64,000 nucleotides of DNA from NCBI GenBank assembly GCA_963785765.1, contig CAWAWM010000003.1:973742-1037741 (forward strand), written 5' to 3'. Source of the stretch: DATBGO01 sp963785765 (GTDB lineage Bacteria; Actinomycetota; Actinomycetes; Streptosporangiales; Streptosporangiaceae). Each line of letters opens with the position of its first letter. Position 1 is the first letter of the stretch. Below are positions 35,249-42,535 of this stretch, piece after piece. The notes below the pieces were generated by a model. It ran no database searches. It had not been told where the DNA came from and saw only the letters and a program-made list of their open reading frames with translations. A program made the translations under genes and the position numbers.

Positions 35249-36619
35249 TCAGAAGAACGTGTGGACGGCGTCGATGACCCGGTACTCCTCGTCCACCACC
35301 GGGACGACCCGCCATTTGTCAAAGGTCGTGCAGGGATGGGAAATGCCCAGGCACACCAGGTCTCCGGCGCAGACCGGGGAATGGCCCGGCAGGCTCAGGT
35401 AGGCGTGCTGGTCGTCCAGCCCGGTGACCTGGAGGCCGGTCGCGGCCAGCGTGCTGCCGTCCGGCCGCCGGACCCGCAGCGGCACCGGCCAGCCCTGGTC
35501 GAAGGAGACATCGCGGCGGCCCGCGCCTACGATCGCCCGCTCGGGCTCGGGCCGCGAGAGCACGGGGGCCCACAGCTCGATCGCGGGTGCCAGCGCGGGC
35601 CACGCCCCGGTCCGCGGCTCACCGGCGCCGGCTGGGCCGGGCGGAGGGCCGCTCACCCCGGGTACCGTGGGCCGGCCGCCGGGCACCCGGCTGGCGTAGA
35701 AGCCGTGGTCGTGGGTGATATACGCGCCGCTGCGCAGCACGACGGTGGGGTCCGGGCGGCCGGGCGAGGCAACGGTGAGCTCCCGCACCACGAGATCGAA
35801 ATAGGCGCTGCCCCCCGCGCTGAGCAGGTAGCCGTCCGCGGCTTCGCGATCGCGGGGCAGCAGGTCCGCCAGCGTGCGCAGATCGCGGCAGAACCGGGCG
35901 ACTGTCTCCAGGGCCGCGGGGCCGCCGTCACCGCCGAAGGTGCCCTCGAAGCCAGCCGCGCCCGCCAGCCGGAGCTGGCCGGATGCGGCCGCCGCCTGGG
36001 CCACCTGCACCGCATCGGCGATGCTGCGGCAGCCGGTCCGGCCGCCCGGCCGGCCGAGCTCAACGAGCACGGGCAGCGGCCGGGCGGCCGGACCCGGCGG
36101 GAATCCGTCTTCCAGCAGCCGCACCCCGGCCAGGCTGTCCACGAATACGTAACAGCTGAAGCCGGGGTCCGCGGCCAGCTCGCGGGCTAGCCATTCGATG
36201 CCCGGCCGGTCGGCCAGCTCGTTCGCGAGCAGCACGCGCGGCACGCCGACCGCCCGCAGCACCTGGACCTGGGCGATCGTCGCCGCCGACACGCCCCAGG
36301 CCCCCGCGGCGAGCTGGCGGGCGATGAGCTGCGGCGCCATCGTCGTCTTGCCGTGCGGGGCCAGCAGCACCCCGGCCGCCGCGCAGTAGGCGGCCATCGC
36401 CTCGATGTTGCGCCGCAGCGCCGATTCCCGCAGCACCATCAGCGGCAGCACGAAGTCGGGCCCGAACAGGCTGGGCCGGTCCGCGGCCAGCCGCGCCGCG
36501 GTCAGCGGGCGCCCTGCGGCCAGGCAGCCGAATCCCTTGTCGGTCACGGAGATGGGCCGCTGCCGCAGCGCCGCGACCGCCGCCGCGACCGCGGGCGGCA
36601 GTGCATCCGATCCGGTCAA
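35249..36619 (-). CDS. PLP-dependent D-amino-acid deaminase/aldolase-like enzyme (alanine racemase N-terminal fold)
   Basis: PLP enzyme of the D-threonine aldolase / D-serine dehydratase-like group. The PLP lysine is in LLAPHGKTTMAPQL, glycine-rich phosphate contacts follow (LSAGGSAYFD), and a C-terminal metal site is suggested by LGISHPCTTFDKW, like the His-Cys zinc site of eukaryotic D-serine dehydratase. I prefer the TTG at 36619 (preceded by GAGAGG), giving 456 residues; the frame is open to an ATG at 36754, but the added N-terminus is Arg/Gly-rich and non-conserved. It sits with RidA and dehydrogenases, suggesting breakdown of a D- or hydroxy-amino acid. Confidence 0.85.
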   Translation of the reverse strand: MTGSDALPPAVAAAVAALRQRPISVTDKGFGCLAAGRPLTAARLAADRPSLFGPDFVLPLMVLRESALRRNIEAMAAYCAAAGVLLAPHGKTTMAPQLIARQLAAGAWGVSAATIAQVQVLRAVGVPRVLLANELADRPGIEWLARELAADPGFSCYVFVDSLAGVRLLEDGFPPGPAARPLPVLVELGRPGGRTGCRSIADAVQVAQAAAASGQLRLAGAAGFEGTFGGDGGPAALETVARFCRDLRTLADLLPRDREAADGYLLSAGGSAYFDLVVRELTVASPGRPDPTVVLRSGAYITHDHGFYASRVPGGRPTVPGVSGPPPGPAGAGEPRTGAWPALAPAIELWAPVLSRPEPERAIVGAGRRDVSFDQGWPVPLRVRRPDGSTLAATGLQVTGLDDQHAYLSLPGHSPVCAGDLVCLGISHPCTTFDKWRVVPVVDEEYRVIDAVHTFF

Positions 36620-37206
36620 TGCCCTCAGTCCTCTCCCCCGCGCGGGCCGCCCGCCGGGACGCGCATCCCGGACATCGCGCCCCTGCTTCTTATCACGCCC
36701 GCGCCGGGCCCTGGACGGCCGCGGAGCCAGCAGGAATAGCCCACGAGACGGCACTCAAGCCGGTGAAAGCGAACAGGCTTCGGCGCTGCTTCGTCCCCCC
36801 GTTCTCTTGTGGGCCCCGGCGGTGGGGCGTAGCGTCGGGATCAGGAAGATGTGCTCGTTTATCTGCGTTTAGACGAGATTCCTCCGGGCTGCTCTATACC
36901 TCGGTGGCGGCTAGCGCGCAGCGACGCCGAGGTGGCATATGTCAGCATCTGTTGTTCATGGTGTCCCGCTTTTCGTCAGCGACCATCGGGTCCTGCTCGG
37001 CAAAGACGCGCAGGCCGTCTTGGAGCCGATGGCGCCGGGCAGCACCGAGATCGCCAGAGTTTCTGGCCTGCCCGGGCCGCCGTATCGAGCCGGGTATCGC
37101 CTGTTAAAGTCCACGTTCGCGGTTCCCGGTGCGTCGCTCGCCGCCGCCATCGCCACGACCGTTGCCTGGCATCGAACCCAGGCCAAACCTAAAGGGTGAT
37201 GAATGC
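36620..37206. other. stretch with no gene I can support
   Basis: About 590 bases upstream of the deaminase-like gene and the DUF4260 remnant. A plus-strand frame at 36939-37199 (86 residues) follows GAGG and ends 7 bases before the DUF4260 ATG, but its composition is not convincingly protein-like. Local GC is lower near 36850-36960. I see no repeats or insertion-sequence ends. Confidence 0.4.
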
Positions 37207-37519
37207 ATGGCCACCTCGGCGGACGGCACGACGCGCGCCAGCCAGCCCGGCTCCGTGCCTGCGGTCCAGAAACCAGCAATCTGAGCCGGAGCGCCGCGCC
37301 GCTGGCTCCGGCTGGAAGCCGCGGTGCTACGGGCCGGCTCCCTGATCGCCTTCTCGGCCACCGGCCAACCGTGGTGGCCGGTGCGGCTAACGATCCTGGT
37401 TCCCGGCCTGCTCGCGGCGCGTTACCTCGGCGGTACCCGCCTGGGCGCGCACCTGTACAACCTCGCGCACAGCACCATCCTGCCGGCCGCGCTCGTGGGC
37501 TCGGCTGGCCATCTCGGCC
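37207..37519 (+). pseudogene. DUF4260 family membrane protein, broken
   Basis: From the ATG at 37207 the frame reads 25 residues, meets TGA at 37282-37284, and then continues in the same frame with a clear DUF4260 sequence: RRWLRLEAAVLRAGSLIAF, LVPGLLAARYLGGTRLGAHLYNLAHSTILPA. The family is a small membrane protein of about 120 residues. After about 37519 the expected last helix is lost and the frame drifts into unrelated sequence to 37668. So the gene has both an in-frame stop and a degenerate 3' end and is almost certainly dead. A GTG at 37324 could start a fragment. Confidence 0.6.
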
Positions 37520-37693
37520 GGTCCCGAGGCACACCGTGCAACCCCGGCCGATCAGCACAGGCCGGCCAGCCGTCACCGGCCTGCCGGGCTTTCGGTCCGC
37601 GAGACCTGGGCGCGCGTCGGCCGCCGGGCACCATTGCGCGTCCTGGGCAACTATCCCGCGAAAGGTGATCATGCTGCGAGAGGCAAGCCTTCG

Positions 37694-39373
37694 ATGACGA
37701 AGACTTCACTGCCAGGCGCTCCAGGCGGGTTCAGGCGCGGTACACCACGCCGGGCTCGGCTGGCCATCGCCGGCGTCGCCGTCGCCGTCGCGGCCCTGGT
37801 GGCCGCGCTCGTTCCAGCGCTCCGGGCCGGCCCAGCGGGTGCGACGGTCACCTCGGGCGCGGGGCCGGCCATCGCCTGGCACCGGTGTCCCGCGGGCAGC
37901 GCGGGCGCCATAGTGGGCGGGTTCTCGTGCGCGACGGTGGCGGCGCCGCTGGATTACCGGGATCCGTCCGGGCCGAAGATCAGGCTGGCCGTGGTGGAGC
38001 ACCCGGCCACCGGGCCGAAAAGCCGCGGCGTGATCTTCTTCAACCCGGGCGGACCCGGCGGGGCCGGCACGGTACAACTCCCGGCCTTTATCGGGTTCTT
38101 CCCGAAGGAACTGCTGCGCCAGTACGACATCGTGAGCTGGGACCCGCGAGGGTCCGGCGCGAGCACGGCAGTCCAGTGCTTCCCGAGCCAGGCCGCGGAA
38201 AGCACGTTCCTCGGCAACTACTCCCTCTTCCCCGTCGGCCGGGGCCAGCAGCGCGCCTACATCCGCCGGTGGCGCGCGTTCGGCAAGATCTGCGCCGCGC
38301 GGAACGGCGCGCTGCTCCGGCACGTCTCGACCGCCGACTCCGCCCGCGACCTGAACCTGCTGCGCCAGGACCTCGGCCAGCCCAAGCTGGACTACCTCGG
38401 CATCTCCTACGGCACGTTCCTGGGCGCCACGTACGCGAACCTGTTCCCGCGCCGGGTCGGCCGGATGGTGCTGGACGGGAACGTCCCGCCCGAAGCCTGG
38501 ACCAACGGCGGCCTGCCGAACCCCCGGCTGAGCACCTACCTGCGCATGGCCAGCGACAAAGCGGCCGCCAGGGCGCTCGGCGCGTACCTGCGGATCTGCG
38601 GCCAGCGCAGCACCCAGGCCTGCGCGTTCTCGGCGGGCAGCCCCGCCGCGACCAGGGCCAAGTGGGATGTGCTGCTGGCCCGCCTCGAACGGGCGCCCAT
38701 CAACCTGGGCGGCACAGCTTTCAGCTACGCCTATGTTGTCACCACCGTCAGCTTCGGGCTCTCCTTCGTGCAGCCGTTCAGCACGCCCGTACCTGACAAC
38801 AGCGCCCCCGGCTGGTCCGGGATTGCCCAGGGGCTCCAGCAGCTCTGGACCGCAGGCAGCGGCACCGCGAGCGCCCGGTCGGGCACGCCGCTGGCCGCCG
38901 CGGCGGCCGCCGCCGCCCAGCGCTACGGAGGGGCCGAGCAGAATTATGCGGTCCAGTGCGACGAGGCGCCGAGCCCGCCCGCCAGTGCCTACGCCGGGCT
39001 GCAGCGCCTGCTGCTGCGCCGCAGCGGCGTGACCGCCCTGCCGTATCTGTGGACCTTTGACGAGCCGTGCGCCACCTGGCCGGTGCGCGGGCAGGACACC
39101 TATAGCGGCCCGTGGAATGCCCCCACCAGCCCCATCCTGGTGATCGGTAACACCACCGACCCGTTCCTCCCGCTCCGCGACGCCATCGCCATGACCCGCC
39201 AGCTCGGTAACGCGCGGCTGCTGGTCGTCCGTGGCTACGGCCACACCGTATTCCTCAACCCGAGCACCTGCGCGAGCAACTACATGACCGCCTACTTCCG
39301 CACTGGTGCCGTCCCGCCGAAGGGAGCCGTATGCCGCCAGGACCTCCCGCCGTTCGCGCCTGCCGCCGGGTAA
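37694..39373 (+). CDS. secreted alpha/beta hydrolase (tripeptidyl aminopeptidase family)
   Basis: Exported S33-type peptidase of 559 residues, similar to streptomycete tripeptidyl aminopeptidases that trim peptides outside the cell. After a twin-arginine-free but charged start there is a long hydrophobic signal region (RLAIAGVAVAVAALVAALVPAL). The oxyanion strand GVIFFNPGGPGGAG, nucleophile in LGISYGTFLG, aspartate in GNTTDPFLP and histidine in RGYGHTVFLNP are all present, as is the C-terminal TAP-like domain. Cysteines near both ends suggest disulfides. The ATG at 37694 is used; it lies 145 bases before the PAP2-kinase gene and could share its transcript. Confidence 0.9.
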   Translation: MTKTSLPGAPGGFRRGTPRRARLAIAGVAVAVAALVAALVPALRAGPAGATVTSGAGPAIAWHRCPAGSAGAIVGGFSCATVAAPLDYRDPSGPKIRLAVVEHPATGPKSRGVIFFNPGGPGGAGTVQLPAFIGFFPKELLRQYDIVSWDPRGSGASTAVQCFPSQAAESTFLGNYSLFPVGRGQQRAYIRRWRAFGKICAARNGALLRHVSTADSARDLNLLRQDLGQPKLDYLGISYGTFLGATYANLFPRRVGRMVLDGNVPPEAWTNGGLPNPRLSTYLRMASDKAAARALGAYLRICGQRSTQACAFSAGSPAATRAKWDVLLARLERAPINLGGTAFSYAYVVTTVSFGLSFVQPFSTPVPDNSAPGWSGIAQGLQQLWTAGSGTASARSGTPLAAAAAAAAQRYGGAEQNYAVQCDEAPSPPASAYAGLQRLLLRRSGVTALPYLWTFDEPCATWPVRGQDTYSGPWNAPTSPILVIGNTTDPFLPLRDAIAMTRQLGNARLLVVRGYGHTVFLNPSTCASNYMTAYFRTGAVPPKGAVCRQDLPPFAPAAG

Positions 39374-39518
39374 CACAGCCCGCGCCGCGACGGAGCAGGC
39401 TCCGCCACGCTCGCCGCAGACAGGCCAGCCGGGCGCTGAAGTCGCTGGCCCTGGAGGCGGCGGCGGCCGGGAGCTGGCCGCGCGCGCGGGGGCTGACATC
39501 GACGGGAGGCGCGGCGCA

Positions 39519-41789
39519 GTGACCGAGAAAGCGGACGCGGTGACCTCGCGGGACGGCGTGGCCGAGGTGGCGGCGGGTCCCGCCGTGCGGCCAGCGGGGC
39601 GCCGGCGCCGCCCGACCGGGGCCCCGCCGCCGCTGCCGCACCCGGTCTCCTTCACCACCACGGCCTGGCTGATCGCCGTCGGTGTCGTCCTGGCGGGCGC
39701 GATCGTGGTCTCGGTGCGCGCGCCGTCGCTGCGGCTCGATGACCAGGTCAACGCGGCGGTGCTCCGGTTCTTCGCGCGGGCCCGGGCGCCGTGGCTTACC
39801 CGGACCGCCCATGCAGTCGTGGCGGCCGGCTCCGGCTGGGGGGCCTCGGTGGTCGGGCTGTCGGTCGTCGCGGCGACGATGGCGTTCCGGCGCTGGCGTC
39901 ATCTGCTGGTGTTCCTGTGCAGCCTGTTCGTCCTCGAGATTGCGCTGCTGCTGGTCAACAACGGGGTGCAGCGGCCGCGCCCCTACGGCGTGCCGATCAT
40001 CGGAAGCTGGTCGGGGTATTCGGCGCCGGCGCTGGCGGCCGCGATCCTGACGTTCTTCCTGATGGGCATCGCCTACTGCCTGGTCGTGCCGGGGCGGCCC
40101 CGCTCTTACGCGAAGGCGGCCAGCGCCTGCATCGTGACCGTGTTCTGCCTGGCCTGCCTGTACCTGGCGGTCAATCACCTGGATGACCTGCTGCTGGGCG
40201 TGGCGCTCGCGGTCGCGATCCCGGTCACCGCGTTCCGTTTCTTCACGCCCAACGAGGTGTTCCCGGTCGCCTACCGGCGCGGCCGCACAGCGCACGTCGA
40301 TGTGACCGGCCGCCGCGGCGAGGCGATCCGCCAGGGAATGCGCGACCAGCTCGGGCTCACCGTGACCGACATCACGCCGGTCGGGCTGGAGTCCTCTGCG
40401 GGGTCCACGCCGCTGCGGCTGCGGGTCGACGGCTGGGTCGGCCCTAATACGCGCGCGGTGCGCCGCAGCAGCCCGCAGGAGTACCTGTTCGGGAAGCTCT
40501 ACACCAAAGGGCACGTCCGTGCTGACCGCTGGTACAAGCTGTGGCGGACGATCCTCTACGGTTCCCTGGAGGACGAGCACCCGTTCCAGACCGTCAGGCG
40601 ATTGGCCGAGTACGAGGACTACGCCCTGCGCCTGCTGCAGGACATCGGGATCGCCGTGGCCAGGCCCTACGGCATCGTGGAGATCACCCCGGAACGGGAG
40701 TACCTGCTGGTCACCGAGTTCTTCGACGGCGCCGTGGAAATCGGCGACGCCGACGTCGGGGATCAGCTGATCGATCAGGGACTGCAGCTGATCCGCCAGC
40801 TGTGGGACGCGGGGATCGCGCACCGCGATATCAAGCCGGGCAACCTGATGGTCCGCGGCCGGCAACTGCTGCTGATCGACGTGATGTTCGTCCAGGTGCG
40901 GCCGTCACCGTGGCGGCAGGCGGTCGACCTGGGCAACATGATGCTGGTCCTGGCCGTCCGCACCGACCCCGGCCGCGTGTATGAGCGGGCGCTGCGCTAT
41001 TTCACCGAGGCCGAGCTCGCCGAGGCGTTCGCCGCCACCCGGGGGGTGGCCAGCCCGACGCAGCTGCGCGCCTTCATGAAACGAGACCCCCGCGACGTGC
41101 TCGCCGAGTTCCGCAAGCTCGCCCCGCAGCGGCGGCCGATCGTGCTGCAGCGCTGGAGCGCCCGCCGGGTGGGCCTGGCCGCGGCGATGCTCGTTATCTT
41201 CGCCGTGCCCGCGCTTTTCGGCGCCGCCCTGCTGCTGCCGTCCGGCCCCCCGGGAGTGAACGCGCCCGGCTGCGGCACCGGCCACGCGATGATCCTGGCG
41301 GCCCAGGCGGTTCCCTCGGCGGCGTTCGTGCCCTGCATCGCCGCGCTCCCGCCGGGCTGGACCCAGGCCAATGCCCAGATCGCCAGCGGGCGGGTCACCT
41401 TCATGCTGAGCGACGATGCGGCGCAGGAACCCGCGGGCCCGCTCGTCCTTCGGATCGGGTCTGGCCAGACCGGGCCGACGACGGTGACGGTCACCCTGAC
41501 CGCCGCCTGCGATGCCTCGGGTGCCCGACAGGTCCCCTCCGGCCAGCCCGGCATACGCGTGTTCGAGCGCCCGGCGAGCCTGGTCCCGCAGTACTCCGAT
41601 GTTCGCTACTACACCTTCCCCGGCGGCTGCGTGACCTACCAGTTCGCCTCCGCGCCAGATGCGTCCCCGGTCCCGGCCGCCGCGGCCGGCCGCGCGCTGG
41701 CGTTCGTGCCGCGGACGGTGCTGGTCGGCTACGTCCGGCGCACCGAGGGCCTGGCGCTGTGCGGGCGGGGTGCCGTATGCCCGGGCTGA
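39519..41789 (+). CDS. PAP2-like membrane domain fused to a protein-kinase-like domain
   Basis: Unusual fusion of 756 residues, read from the GTG at 39519 with GGGAGG upstream. Residues ~45-240 form a multi-pass PAP2-type domain with motif 1 VNNGVQRPRPYG and motif 3 NHLDDLLLG; motif 2 (normally PSGH) is WSGYSAPAL and lacks the histidine. Next is a kinase-like domain: lysine in YLFGKLYTK, the catalytic loop HRDIKPGNLMV around residue 434, and LLLIDVMF as the DFG equivalent, so it looks active. After it comes one membrane helix and a ~165-residue, cysteine-containing extracytoplasmic domain. It is translationally linked with the next two genes, suggesting a complex acting on phospholipid or polyprenyl phosphates. 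Confidence 0.85.
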   Translation: MTEKADAVTSRDGVAEVAAGPAVRPAGRRRRPTGAPPPLPHPVSFTTTAWLIAVGVVLAGAIVVSVRAPSLRLDDQVNAAVLRFFARARAPWLTRTAHAVVAAGSGWGASVVGLSVVAATMAFRRWRHLLVFLCSLFVLEIALLLVNNGVQRPRPYGVPIIGSWSGYSAPALAAAILTFFLMGIAYCLVVPGRPRSYAKAASACIVTVFCLACLYLAVNHLDDLLLGVALAVAIPVTAFRFFTPNEVFPVAYRRGRTAHVDVTGRRGEAIRQGMRDQLGLTVTDITPVGLESSAGSTPLRLRVDGWVGPNTRAVRRSSPQEYLFGKLYTKGHVRADRWYKLWRTILYGSLEDEHPFQTVRRLAEYEDYALRLLQDIGIAVARPYGIVEITPEREYLLVTEFFDGAVEIGDADVGDQLIDQGLQLIRQLWDAGIAHRDIKPGNLMVRGRQLLLIDVMFVQVRPSPWRQAVDLGNMMLVLAVRTDPGRVYERALRYFTEAELAEAFAATRGVASPTQLRAFMKRDPRDVLAEFRKLAPQRRPIVLQRWSARRVGLAAAMLVIFAVPALFGAALLLPSGPPGVNAPGCGTGHAMILAAQAVPSAAFVPCIAALPPGWTQANAQIASGRVTFMLSDDAAQEPAGPLVLRIGSGQTGPTTVTVTLTAACDASGARQVPSGQPGIRVFERPASLVPQYSDVRYYTFPGGCVTYQFASAPDASPVPAAAAGRALAFVPRTVLVGYVRRTEGLALCGRGAVCPG

Positions 41790-42535
41790 ACCGGCCGGCC
41801 ATTGCCCGGCCGGCGGAGGAGGCGCTGCTGGCCAGCCCCCGGCGGGCCGCCCTGCTCACCGCTGTGGTGGCAGCGCTGACGGCCGTGGTGTTCGCCCTAG
41901 TCGCCGGCCACGGCACGCTGGCCCGCGTCCAGCGGCTGGATGATGCGTGGCTGCGGCTGATGATCTCCGGCCGCACGCCGCCGCTGACGGCGGTCGCCAA
42001 GGTCTTCAACGTCCTCGGGCTGGTGTACGTCACGCTGCCGGTCCGGATCGCCCTGGCCGGCTTCCTGGCGCTGCGGCACCGGTGGTGGCATCTGGCCGCC
42101 TTCCTCGCAGCAGTGGTGATGTCGGAGGTCCTGATCGGCTTGCTGAAAGGGATCTACGACCGGGCCAGGCCGCCCGGGTCGCTGGTCGCGACGAGCGGCG
42201 CGTCGTTCCCGTCGGGACACGCTGTCGCCGCGTCGGTCACCGTCGTGGCGGCGGTCATCGCCCTGGTTCCCGCCGGGCGGCGGCGCGCCATATGGGGCGC
42301 GGCCGCGGTGGCGTTCTCGATCCTGATGGGCCTGTCCCGCGCCTACCTGGGTGCCCACTGGCTGTCCGACGCCACCGCCGGGATCCTCCTCGGGACATCC
42401 TGCGCCCTGACGGCCGCCCTGATCGCGGGCCTGCTCCAGCAGCGGCAGCACCGGCGGCGGCAGCCTGCCGGAACGCAACACCCGGCTGGCGCCCCCCCGC
42501 CGGAACACGCGGAACGGGGACGGAGACCGGCATGA
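41777..42535 (+). CDS. PAP2 family phosphatase
   Basis: Membrane phosphatase of the PAP2 superfamily, which removes phosphate from phosphatidic acid or polyprenyl pyrophosphates on the outer face of the membrane. All three signature motifs are intact: KGIYDRARPPG, FPSGHAVAAS and SRAYLGAHWLSDATAG. About five to six helices, 252 residues from the ATG at 41777 (a GTG at 41759 is possible); the start lies inside the end of the PAP2-kinase gene. Its stop overlaps the next start as ATGA. It is complete where the PAP2 domain of its neighbour is degenerate, so it may supply the phosphatase activity of the cassette. Confidence 0.92.
   Translation: MPGLNRPAIARPAEEALLASPRRAALLTAVVAALTAVVFALVAGHGTLARVQRLDDAWLRLMISGRTPPLTAVAKVFNVLGLVYVTLPVRIALAGFLALRHRWWHLAAFLAAVVMSEVLIGLLKGIYDRARPPGSLVATSGASFPSGHAVAASVTVVAAVIALVPAGRRRAIWGAAAVAFSILMGLSRAYLGAHWLSDATAGILLGTSCALTAALIAGLLQQRQHRRRQPAGTQHPAGAPPPEHAERGRRPA

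Noticed and set aside
36939..37199. 86-residue plus-strand frame upstream of the DUF4260 remnant
   Set aside because: It has a fair ribosome site but an unconvincing composition and no recognisable family; left within the gene-free stretch.
36956..37672. 238-residue minus-strand frame
   Set aside because: It is antisense to the DUF4260 remnant and has an Arg/Pro-rich shadow composition.
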